Shown here in pieces: positions 26,672 to 33,380 of a stretch of 33,380 bases of DNA. The DNA is from Gammaproteobacteria bacterium (GTDB lineage Bacteria > Pseudomonadota > Gammaproteobacteria > Nitrosococcales > Methylophagaceae). Each line of letters starts with the position of its first letter. The stretch's first letter is position 1. The notes beneath the pieces are model-generated. The model was not told the origin of the DNA and did no database searches. It saw only the letters and a program-made list of their open reading frames with translations. The stretch spans positions 1-33,380 of the forward strand of contig JACUUH010000026.1 in assembly GCA_014859375.1 (NCBI GenBank), given 5' to 3'. Position numbers and translations under genes: made by a program.

Positions 26672-27644
26672 CCAAACGTACTCGCGGATCGACCAGTGTA
26701 TAGGATATATCTGTCAACACTAACCCCACTATATATAAGACCGAACCTAAAAAGACCATAGCTCTGACAATGGCAAAATCTTGAGCTTGAATTGCATCAA
26801 TGGTGTAACTACCAAGTCCCGGTATGCCAAAGAATGATTCAAGGATCAGGCTACCCATAAATAAGGTTGGTATGACGACAACGGCACCAGTCAATATTGG
26901 GATCATGGCATTTTTTAATACATGTCGAAATAATACTGTGACTTCTGATAAACCTTTGGCTCGTGCCGTGCGCACATAATCTTTTGATACTTCTTCAAGA
27001 AATAAGGTGCGATACCAACGTGAACCAGCACCAATGCCAGATACAATGCCTATCAGTACCGGTAGGATGACAAACTTAAAGGCACTGATACCCTGTGCAT
27101 AGCCTGAGATCGGCACCAATTGCATCATCTTTCCAACTAAAAACTGACCACCAATGATATAAAACAGACCCGAAATTGACATGATAATAACGCATAAAAT
27201 TACGCCGCCCAGATCGATATAGGTTGCTCGGAAAAACACCATTAATAAAGCAAAGGTAATATTGACCAGTAAGCCTATGACAAAAATAGGTATTGCTATT
27301 GCCAGACTTGGCCACATTCTGGTTTGAATGTCTTGCCCAATAGCTCGTCCATCATCTGCCGCGCCAAAATCAAATACAAATAATCGTAAAGATTTGTCAA
27401 AAAATATGGTGTTTGTTGCTTTATCAAGGCCAGATTCATCAGCCGCCCACAATAATGGTTTGTCATAGCCGCGTTCCTGTTTCCAGACATCTATCGCTTG
27501 TTGGTTGATGTGTTTGGCGCCGAGTTGCATTCTCGCCATATCATCAGGCGTATTAACCATAAAAAATAAAGCAAATGTCAGTGCATTTACCCCAATTAAA
27601 ATAGGAAATGAATACAGAATTCTTCTTATGATATAGGCAAACAT
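26664..27644 (-). CDS. orphan ABC transporter permease, OppB/DppB/YejB type
   Basis: Binding-protein-dependent transport permease of 326 residues. N-terminal helix YIIRRILYSFPILIGVNALTFALFF is followed by a long periplasmic segment (about 35-105), then about five further helices. The EAA cytoplasmic loop (TARAKGLSEVTVLFRHVLKNAMIPIL, about 226-251) contacts an ATPase. The ending VDPRVRLDG is the family C-terminus. Such permeases normally work with a second permease (OppC type), one or two ATPases and a periplasmic peptide-binding protein. None is present on either side. The reading frame is intact. The start has only a weak ribosome-binding site. It overlaps the DUF455 gene. Confidence 0.9.
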   Translation of the reverse strand: MFAYIIRRILYSFPILIGVNALTFALFFMVNTPDDMARMQLGAKHINQQAIDVWKQERGYDKPLLWAADESGLDKATNTIFFDKSLRLFVFDFGAADDGRAIGQDIQTRMWPSLAIAIPIFVIGLLVNITFALLMVFFRATYIDLGGVILCVIIMSISGLFYIIGGQFLVGKMMQLVPISGYAQGISAFKFVILPVLIGIVSGIGAGSRWYRTLFLEEVSKDYVRTARAKGLSEVTVLFRHVLKNAMIPILTGAVVVIPTLFMGSLILESFFGIPGLGSYTIDAIQAQDFAIVRAMVFLGSVLYIVGLVLTDISYTLVDPRVRLDG

Positions 27645-27749
27645 AGTCTACTCAGGAGGTCAGATAAGTATAGTATAAATGTGTTTTTGTTTATTAGTTA
27701 ATTCTTATATAGAATAGAAACTTTGTATTAGCCTAACAGGAGTTTAACA

Positions 27750-28097
27750 ATGACACTATCCGTATTCGATTTGGTTAAAACCGCCAAAGAAGTTATCAAT
27801 GAAGTATCTGTAGAAAAAGCCAAAAACATGCTAGAAGATAACACTATAGCCTTGGATGTGAGAGAACCTGCTGAGTTCGAATCTGGGCATATCAACAATG
27901 CTCGTCATCTGCCTCGAGGTGTACTTGAATTTAAAATTGCGGATCATCCCGATTTTCAGGATTTAGAACGCCCTATTCTGGTCTATTGTAAAACCGGTGG
28001 TCGTTCAGCATTAGCTGCAGTGGCCTTACAACAACTCGGTTATTTAAATGTGTACTCGCTTGCAGGCGGCTTTGATGCATGGCAACAATATGAATAA
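27750..28097 (+). CDS. single-domain rhodanese-like sulfurtransferase
   Basis: A 115-residue cytosolic protein with one rhodanese domain, able in principle to carry sulfane sulfur on the active-site cysteine. The CH2A-like ALDVREPAEFESGHINNARHLPRG (34-57) precedes the active-site loop C80-KTGGR, with C80 and R85, followed by GGFDAW. No signal peptide. AGGAG lies nine bases before the ATG. The next gene follows 55 bases later on the same strand with no terminator between, so the two are likely cotranscribed. Confidence 0.92.
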   Translation: MTLSVFDLVKTAKEVINEVSVEKAKNMLEDNTIALDVREPAEFESGHINNARHLPRGVLEFKIADHPDFQDLERPILVYCKTGGRSALAAVALQQLGYLNVYSLAGGFDAWQQYE

Positions 28098-28152
28098 AAA
28101 CACTGCTCAAATGCAAGTTCAACACTGATACTGTAAATCTTAGGAATACATC

Positions 28153-28902
28153 ATGATCATAATTAAATACATACTCTTTCTTGTCGCCATAGTGTTCACA
28201 AGTGTCGCTTTTGCTGAACCAACCCATGTTATGGTGCGAGCCAAAGCCGTTGATGCCAAATTTATTGGTACCAGTGTGGGTGGCGTTAAGGTTGTTGTTG
28301 AAGATGCAGAAACGGGTGAAATTCTTGATACCGGTTGGATAAATGGTGGCACTGGTAGTACCTCAACCTTAATTTCACAGCCGATTACTCGGGGTCAGAC
28401 AGTAAGCGATAAAGACACGGCAGGATTTGTAGCAACACTTGATATTTCAAGCCCTCGCTTAGTTCGCTTTACGTTAATTGGGCCTTATGGCTTTCGTCAG
28501 TCATTGCAAGAAGCATCGTTAACCAGTTGGGTAATACCGGGTAAAGATATTCTGGGTGATGGCATTATTATTTCGATGTCAGGCTTTATTGTTGATGCGT
28601 GGACACGTGTGCTTGAAGGCGGAAAAGTCGATATTTATACACAAACATCATTATTATGTGGTTGCCCTATTTACCCTGATGGCCCTTGGGATCCGGCAAA
28701 TTACCAAGCAAAAGCGATCGTAATGCACAATCAAAATAAGGTCGATGAAGTTGATTTAACTTATACCGGGCCAACAGGTCTATTTTCTGGCAAGACAACA
28801 CTCACTGAATCAGGTCATTATAAAGCGATCGTATATTTAATCGATACCAAAACCGGTAACGTAGGTGTTGACCGCGCTATGTTTGAGATCGATCTCAACT
28901 AA
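28153..28902 (+). CDS. exported protein of unknown family with a CGC motif, 249 aa
   Basis: I do not recognise the family. A signal peptide (1-21, ending SVAFA) directs it out of the cytosol. The mature part is rich in beta-strand-forming residues with repeated short Gly/Thr turns, suggesting a beta-sandwich. Segments 20-110 and 185-249 resemble immunoglobulin-like or carboxypeptidase-regulatory-like modules, but this is impression only. The only cysteines are C169 and C171 (LLCGCPIYPDGPWDP), a possible metal- or modification site. AGGA precedes the ATG at a good distance. Its stop codon TAA is directly abutted by a transposable element, which separates it from a hairpin and from the downstream MNIO gene. 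It may be a partner or substrate of that enzyme (inference). Confidence 0.8.
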   Translation: MIIIKYILFLVAIVFTSVAFAEPTHVMVRAKAVDAKFIGTSVGGVKVVVEDAETGEILDTGWINGGTGSTSTLISQPITRGQTVSDKDTAGFVATLDISSPRLVRFTLIGPYGFRQSLQEASLTSWVIPGKDILGDGIIISMSGFIVDAWTRVLEGGKVDIYTQTSLLCGCPIYPDGPWDPANYQAKAIVMHNQNKVDEVDLTYTGPTGLFSGKTTLTESGHYKAIVYLIDTKTGNVGVDRAMFEIDLN

Positions 28903-28904
28903 AT

Positions 28905-29135
28905 AACCTCAGTTCTGGATAAGCACAGCCATCCAGCACCTTTGTTTTAGCGGCTATCGGCGTTAGCTTTTCTTGCAATAGCTGGGCTATTGCTACATAA
29001 ATCTGCCTTGATATCCACTAAAACAAAGGCACTGCTTATGTCATTAAAACTGGTTTTAGTGGTTTTACCAGCTATTTGTTGGTAAGTCATTGTGCGTTAT
29101 AGGGTCGCTGACTATTCTTATCCAGAACTGAGGTT
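28905..29135. mobile_element. 231-bp MITE-like element with 19-bp terminal inverted repeats
   Basis: The left end AACCTCAGTTCTGGATAAG (28905-28923) is repeated exactly, inverted, at the right end (29117-29135). Both ends are flanked by AAAT (28901-28904 and 29136-29139), a 4-bp target duplication. Internally there are further dyads: cctttgttttag with ctaaaacaaagg, and gcaatagc-tgg-gctattgc. No full transposase fits, so it is a non-autonomous derivative. The left target copy includes the last two bases of the upstream gene's TAA stop, so the insertion kept that stop. This accounts for most of the 340-base gap before the MNIO gene. Confidence 0.85.
28947..29090 (-). CDS. 47-aa frame inside the MITE-like element
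   Basis: An ATG at 29090 opens 47 codons to TAA (28947-28949), beginning MTYQQIAGKTTKTSFNDISS and including DIKADLCSNSPAIARK. It spans most of the element's interior. It may be the remains of a transposase start from the parent IS or mere chance; I cannot match it to a family and there is no clear ribosome-binding site. Low confidence that it is expressed. Confidence 0.2.
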   Translation of the reverse strand: MTYQQIAGKTTKTSFNDISSAFVLVDIKADLCSNSPAIARKANADSR

Positions 29136-29150
29136 AAATAGTGATTTCCG

Positions 29151-29173
29151 ATACCCTGATAGTTACAGGGTAT
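29151..29173 (+). terminator. hairpin upstream of the MNIO gene
   Basis: Stem ataccctg (29151-29158) with cagggtat (29166-29173), seven-base loop. The following T-run is weak (ttcaagctattttt). Without the transposable element it would lie about 14 bases after the stop codon of the exported protein gene, the usual place for its terminator (inference). Confidence 0.5.
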
Positions 29174-29242
29174 TTCAAGCTATTTTTGTAACATTAACGT
29201 TTATCAAACGTCTTAGCTTTATCGATGATTAGGAGAAGTAAG

Positions 29243-30094
29243 ATGAATACAACTTCATGCCCAATTTCTGGTGCCGGACTAGGGTTACGAAGAAGTTTTA
29301 TGGATGAACTGGATACATTTGATCATCATCAACCAGCTGATTTTTTAGAAGTTGCTCCAGAAAATTGGATGGGCATGGGTGGTGTTTTGGGTAAACGCTT
29401 CAGTCATTTTGCTGAACGATATCCTATGCTGTGTCACGGCTTATCGCTTTCAATTGGCAGCCCCGCCCCCTTGGATGAAGCCTTTATTAAGACGCTTAAA
29501 ACGTTCTTTGATAAACATCATATCGTTTGTTATAGCGAACACCTCAGTTATTGCAGTGATGATGGTCATTTGTATGATTTAATGCCAATCCCATTTACCG
29601 AAGAAGCAGTGCATCATGTTGCGGCTCGTATCAAACGTGTGCAAGATATTTTAGAGCGACGATTAATCATCGAAAATGTGTCGTATTACGCTGCGCCTGG
29701 TCAGGAAATAAAAGAAGTCGAATTTGTTAAAGCAGTACTGGAAGAAGCTGATTGTGACTTGTTACTTGATGTCAATAATGTTTATGTCAACAGCGTTAAT
29801 CATCGCTATGACCCGGTCGAATTTATTAAAGCCATGCCGCAACATCGTATTGCCTATCTTCACATAGCTGGGCATTACAATGAAGCACAAGACTTAATTG
29901 TTGATACTCATGGTGCTGATATTGTTGATCCGGTATGGCAATTATTAGAAACTACCTATCAACATCATGGTGTTATTCCGACGTTATTAGAACGCGATTT
30001 TAATATTCCTGCACTTGATCTATTAATCAGTGAAGTTGAACAAATTCGCCACTATCAATCTGCTTATAAGGCTGCTAACCGTGTCAGCGCTTAA
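29243..30094 (+). CDS. bufB: MNIO family (DUF692) multinuclear iron enzyme, BufB-like
   Basis: TIM-barrel multinuclear non-heme iron oxidase. Characterised relatives modify cysteine or other residues of ribosomally made peptides (MbnB, TglH, bufferin BufB). From the ATG at 29243 it has 283 residues, with aggagaa at 29231-29237 deciding the start over an in-frame ATG at 29225. Candidate iron ligands follow the family order: H65 (LCHGLSLSIG), H100 (YSEHLSY), E144 (IIENVSYY), D176 (LLLDVNNVYVN), H207 and H211 (LHIAGH), D221 and H223 (DTHG), E250 (LLERD). The 3' end overlaps bufC by 14 bases. No DUF2282-type precursor gene is found next to it. The name BufB rests on this DUF2063 pairing. Confidence 0.9.
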   Translation: MNTTSCPISGAGLGLRRSFMDELDTFDHHQPADFLEVAPENWMGMGGVLGKRFSHFAERYPMLCHGLSLSIGSPAPLDEAFIKTLKTFFDKHHIVCYSEHLSYCSDDGHLYDLMPIPFTEEAVHHVAARIKRVQDILERRLIIENVSYYAAPGQEIKEVEFVKAVLEEADCDLLLDVNNVYVNSVNHRYDPVEFIKAMPQHRIAYLHIAGHYNEAQDLIVDTHGADIVDPVWQLLETTYQHHGVIPTLLERDFNIPALDLLISEVEQIRHYQSAYKAANRVSA

Positions 30095-30842
30095 CTCAAA
30101 ATCAGCTAGTTTTATCGAGACCCAATACCAATTTGCCGCGCATTTACGTGATCCTGCCAATCAAGCTATCCCAGGCGATCTCGAACCGCGACGTATGGCC
30201 ATTTATCAGGAGCTGTTTTATAACAATATAGAAGGTTTCATTGCTAACGGATTTCCAGTCATTCGCACTATTACTTCTGACGAAAATTGGCATGCCATGA
30301 TCCGTGATTTCATGATCAAACATCGCTGTAAAACGCCACTCTTCCATGAGGTTTCTCGTGAATTCCTAATGTATCTTGAGCATGAACGTGATACAGCCAA
30401 TGATCCCCCTTTTCTTGGTGAATTAGCCCATTATGAATGGGTAGAATTAGCCTTAAGTGTATTGGATAGTGATGCCACACCTTTTGAGTTAACTGGTGAT
30501 ATTGACTGTATGCAGCAACACCTCAAAACCTCACCATTAGCCTGGCCTTTAGCCTATCATTATGATGTGCAAAATATTGGATCAAAACATCAACCAACCG
30601 TCGCTAGCGATACGATGGTATTTTTACTGGTCTATCGTAATCAACAAGATAAAATCACCTTTATTGAGTTAAACCCGGTCAGTGCTCGTCTTATTGATTT
30701 ACTTAATGACAATCATACTGGACAACAAGCCGCTGCAATAATCGCTCAGCAGTTAAATCATCCTAATCCACAACTCGTTACTGATAGTGCCAAAGCCTTA
30801 CTTGAAGATTGGATTAATCGAGGCATAATGATCAAGCAATAA
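30081..30842 (+). CDS. bufC: DUF2063 family MNIO partner, BufC-like
   Basis: Partner protein that in bufferin-type systems helps the MNIO enzyme recognise its precursor. From GTG at 30081 it has 253 residues, beginning MSALNSKSASFIETQYQFAA. The N-terminal DUF2063 domain (about 10-105) has the family pattern RRMAIYQELFYNNIEGFIANGFPVIR. The C-terminal half (about 150-250), with FLLVYRNQQDKITFIELNP, looks like the winged-helix-like region seen in these partners. AAGG lies about nine bases before the GTG. An upstream in-frame ATG at 30030 would extend 17 residues further into bufB and adds nothing conserved. It ends at a strong shared terminator. Confidence 0.88.
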   Translation: MSALNSKSASFIETQYQFAAHLRDPANQAIPGDLEPRRMAIYQELFYNNIEGFIANGFPVIRTITSDENWHAMIRDFMIKHRCKTPLFHEVSREFLMYLEHERDTANDPPFLGELAHYEWVELALSVLDSDATPFELTGDIDCMQQHLKTSPLAWPLAYHYDVQNIGSKHQPTVASDTMVFLLVYRNQQDKITFIELNPVSARLIDLLNDNHTGQQAAAIIAQQLNHPNPQLVTDSAKALLEDWINRGIMIKQ

Positions 30843-30875
30843 AAAAGGCCGAGAATACCATTCTCGACCTTTTTT
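30841..30875. terminator. bidirectional intrinsic terminator between bufC and eda
   Basis: Sixteen-base arms (30841-30856, 30860-30875) forming GGxCGAGAAT-type stems flanked by six A and six T. One C-A mismatch in the plus-strand RNA becomes a U-G pair in the minus-strand RNA, so the signal is somewhat better for eda. It sits between the two convergent genes. Confidence 0.85.
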
Positions 30876-30898
30876 AAAATAGCTATGTAGAACTGAAA

Positions 30899-31531
30899 TT
30901 AAGCAGTCGCTAGTTCAATCGCTTCAGCTGATAAACGTGTGATCTCATCCCAGTTTTCTGCATCAACCAAATTAGCCGCACACATCCAAGAACCACCAAC
31001 ACAGGCCACATTTGGCAAGCTGTAGTAGTCTTTAACATTTTTTTGACTAACACCACCCGTTGGGCAAAATGTAATCTGTGGGATTGGCGCACCAATTGAT
31101 TTCAACATAGGTACACCACCTGCAGCTTCAGCAGGAAAAAATTTCATTTCTGTAATGCCTTTCTCCAATAAACGCATAGCGTCACTTGGGTTAGCAATAC
31201 CAGGTAGTAATGGCACACCTGTAGCAATCGCTGCATCAATCAATTTATCGGTTGTACCAGGGCTCACGATAAACTCTGCACCAGCATCAATTGCAGCATG
31301 TAATGTTTCAATGTTAATGATAGTACCTGCACCCACGATTGCATCAGGCACTTCTGCCTTAATACGACGAATGGATTCTAAGGCTGCATCAGTACGTAAT
31401 GTGATTTCTAAAACGTTTAAACCACCTTTTACTAGGGCTTTAGCTAAAGGCACAGCATGTTCAACATTATTGATGACCATCACCGGTACAATCGGCGATA
31501 CATTCATAATTTCTTTTATTGTTTTGCTCAT
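30899..31531 (-). CDS. eda: 2-dehydro-3-deoxy-phosphogluconate aldolase (KDPG aldolase)
   Basis: Splits KDPG into pyruvate and glyceraldehyde 3-phosphate, the last step of the Entner-Doudoroff pathway. It also acts as 4-hydroxy-2-oxoglutarate aldolase. It has 210 residues and a class I aldolase barrel. The Schiff-base lysine is K130 (ITEMKFFPAEAAGG), with E42 and R46 in VLEITLRT, matching E. coli K133, E45 and R49. The phosphate loop is in CPTGGVSQKN and VGGSWM. It lies 18 bases after edd on the same strand, so the two form an operon. Confidence 0.97.
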   Translation of the reverse strand: MSKTIKEIMNVSPIVPVMVINNVEHAVPLAKALVKGGLNVLEITLRTDAALESIRRIKAEVPDAIVGAGTIINIETLHAAIDAGAEFIVSPGTTDKLIDAAIATGVPLLPGIANPSDAMRLLEKGITEMKFFPAEAAGGVPMLKSIGAPIPQITFCPTGGVSQKNVKDYYSLPNVACVGGSWMCAANLVDAENWDEITRLSAEAIELATA

Positions 31532-31549
31532 TTTTGTTTTTATTCCAAT

Positions 31550-33373
31550 TTATTCAACATTAAACATGTTAACCGCACCCGTTTCAGCAGACGAAACCCC
31601 TCGACGGAAACTATCAAATAATTCTCGCCCCATGCCATAATGATGTTCAGTACTGCCTTTGATACATTGTGTACGTGAGTTAAATACATCATCATCGATC
31701 AGGATATTGAGCGAACCGGTTTGTGTATTCAAATGCAGTATATCGCCAGTGCGAACACGGGTTAAAGGGCCGCCTTCTTCACATTCTGGACACATATGAA
31801 TGGCTGAAGGCACTTTACCTGACGCACCTGACATACGGCCATCGGTTACAATCGCAACTTTAAAGCCTTTGTCTTGTAACGAACCAAGCAATGGCGTCAA
31901 TTTGTGTAATTCTGGCATACCGTTGGCTTTTGGTCCTTGGAATCGTAAAACAACAATTAAATCTTTTTCCATTTCACCACGTTTAAATGCAGCAACAACA
32001 TCGTCTTGATCATCAAACACCATTGCTGGTGCTTCAACAATTTGATGCTCTTCTGCAACAGCTGATATTTTGGACACACCACGACCCAAATTACCGTGGA
32101 TAAGATGTAAGCCGCCTGTGCTTGAAAATGGTTTTTCGATCGTACCGATAACATTGGTATCAAGCGACTTGCCTGGACCTTCTTCCCAAATTAAGTTGCC
32201 ATTAACTAATTTTGGCTCTTGAGTGTAACTGCTCATGCCTCGTGTTGGTGCTACCGTCATCAAATCTTCATGCATTAAGCCATGATTTAGCAATTCACCA
32301 ATTAATACGCTCATACCACCTGCTGCCTGGAAGTGATTAATATCAGCTTCGCCATTAGGATAGATTCGTGTAAGCAACGGTATAATTTTGGTCAATTTAT
32401 CAAAATCACCCCAATTGATGATAATGCCAGCTGCACGAGCGACAGCAATTAAATGCATCGTATGGTTAGTTGAACCACCCGTTGCCATTAAACCCACAAT
32501 AGCATTGACAATCGCTTTTTCGTCAATCACATGACCAAATGGACGGAAATCATCACCGATAGCAGTGTATTTCAATACATGTTCGGTTGCACTTTGAGTT
32601 AAGGCATCACGCAATGGTGTATTAGGATTAACAAATGAGGCGCCTGGCAAATGTAGCCCCATCATTTCAACCATCATTTGGTTACTGTTAGCCGTACCAT
32701 AGAAAGTACAGGTACCGGGGCTATGGTAAGACTCAGATTCTGCTTTTAATAATGCATCACGACCGACTTTACCTTCTGCATAAAGTTGCCGAATACGGAC
32801 TTTCTCTTTGTTTGGCAAACCGCTCGGCATCGGACCGCCAGGTACAAATACCGCTGGTAAATGCCCAAAGCTTAATGCAGCAATCAATAAACCCGGTACG
32901 ATTTTGTCACAAATACCAAGGAATAAGGCCCCATCAAACATATTATGGCTTAGACCAATCGCAGCTGACATCGCAATAACATCACGGCTAAATAGCGATA
33001 GTTCCATACCCGCTTGGCCTTGTGTAACACCATCACACATCGCTGGCACACCACCTGCGAACTGAGCAACACCGCCAGCTTTATTAGCTGCTTGTTTAAT
33101 GATGTCGGGATAATCTTTATACGGTTGGTGTGCAGATAACATATCGTTATAAGCAGAAATGATGCCTATATTAGCTTTGACACTGACTGATAAATCCGCT
33201 TTTTCTGATGCAGCACAAGCAGCAAAACCATGAGCTAAATTACCACAGGCTAATTGCGCGCGGTGGGGACCATTCTTAACTGCGGCATCAATACGCGTTA
33301 AATAGTGTGCGCGGCTTTCGCTACTACGCTCAATAATTTCATTGGTAACAGCTTCTAATACTGGATGAACCAT
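31550..33373 (-). CDS. edd: 6-phosphogluconate dehydratase
   Basis: Dehydrates 6-phosphogluconate to KDPG, the first committed Entner-Doudoroff step. It belongs to the IlvD/Edd family with an oxygen-sensitive 4Fe-4S cluster. It has 607 residues and is close to E. coli Edd throughout, including [25 protein letters not shown]-like [23 protein letters not shown], and the cluster cysteines C155 ([10 protein letters not shown]) and C222 ([14 protein letters not shown]). The C-terminus carries [17 protein letters not shown]. The gene is complete, with its ATG at 33373, seven bases from the window end, so its promoter and ribosome-binding site cannot be judged. In RuMP-pathway methylotrophs this pair feeds formaldehyde-derived sugar phosphate to pyruvate; that context is inference. 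Confidence 0.97.
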   Translation of the reverse strand: MVHPVLEAVTNEIIERSSESRAHYLTRIDAAVKNGPHRAQLACGNLAHGFAACAASEKADLSVSVKANIGIISAYNDMLSAHQPYKDYPDIIKQAANKAGGVAQFAGGVPAMCDGVTQGQAGMELSLFSRDVIAMSAAIGLSHNMFDGALFLGICDKIVPGLLIAALSFGHLPAVFVPGGPMPSGLPNKEKVRIRQLYAEGKVGRDALLKAESESYHSPGTCTFYGTANSNQMMVEMMGLHLPGASFVNPNTPLRDALTQSATEHVLKYTAIGDDFRPFGHVIDEKAIVNAIVGLMATGGSTNHTMHLIAVARAAGIIINWGDFDKLTKIIPLLTRIYPNGEADINHFQAAGGMSVLIGELLNHGLMHEDLMTVAPTRGMSSYTQEPKLVNGNLIWEEGPGKSLDTNVIGTIEKPFSSTGGLHLIHGNLGRGVSKISAVAEEHQIVEAPAMVFDDQDDVVAAFKRGEMEKDLIVVLRFQGPKANGMPELHKLTPLLGSLQDKGFKVAIVTDGRMSGASGKVPSAIHMCPECEEGGPLTRVRTGDILHLNTQTGSLNILIDDDVFNSRTQCIKGSTEHHYGMGRELFDSFRRGVSSAETGAVNMFNVE

Positions 33374-33380
33374 ATTTACC

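Noticed and set aside
29001-29088. 15-codon plus-strand frame (MSLKLVLVVLPAICW) in the MITE as a possible missing bufferin precursor
   Set aside because: Far too short, one cysteine only, no ribosome-binding site, and located within a mobile element.

Overview
The window is a chromosomal segment of a moderately AT-rich gammaproteobacterium. The gene pairings lptF-lptG // pepA-holC-valS, smpB next to ssrA, ratA-rnfH, and edd-eda are typical of that class. The protein sequences and the mix of Entner-Doudoroff genes, a SUF cluster and a TonB receptor would fit a marine methylotroph such as Methylophaga or a relative. That genus-level guess is inference, because no rRNA gene is present.

Layout. 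1-320: two nearly identical tRNA-Glu(UUC) genes, the first cut by the window edge, each with its own terminator-like hairpin. 323-515 (minus): two small overlapping reading frames that may be one broken gene. 552-2749 (minus): lptG and lptF, LPS export permeases, divergent from pepA-holC-valS (2853-7660, plus). 7760-10154 (minus): a bacteriohemerythrin and NAD-type malic enzyme. 10238-16265 (minus): a compact SUF iron-sulfur operon, Rrf2 regulator-sufB-C-D-S-U-T, with a strong promoter overlapped by a 25-bp palindrome that is the probable operator. 16461-18732: an exported FKBP-type prolyl isomerase (plus), ampD (minus) and nadC (plus). 18795-21921: a TonB-dependent receptor (minus) divergent from an orphan NarL-type response regulator (plus). 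21949-22161: a decayed transposase tail. 22458-23357 (minus): tmRNA and smpB. 23452-25867 (plus): a sodium-coupled NSS transporter, ratA, rnfH and a small membrane protein. 25877-27644 (minus): a lone OppB/DppB-like permease overlapping a DUF455 ferritin-like protein. 27750-30842 (plus): rhodanese, an exported protein of unknown family, a 231-bp MITE-like element, then an MNIO (DUF692) enzyme and its DUF2063 partner. 30899-33373 (minus): eda and edd, the Entner-Doudoroff pair.

The most interesting stretch is 27750-30842. An MNIO/DUF2063 pair, which normally modifies a small Cys-rich bufferin precursor encoded just upstream, has no such precursor here. Its upstream neighbour is an exported 249-residue protein with one Cys-Gly-Cys motif, preceded by a rhodanese. 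A mobile element with perfect 19-bp terminal inverted repeats and an AAAT target duplication has landed exactly at that gene's stop codon, separating it from a downstream hairpin and from the MNIO gene. Other points of note are the SUF operator palindrome, the orphan permease, and a decayed IS fragment between the response regulator and a downstream terminator.
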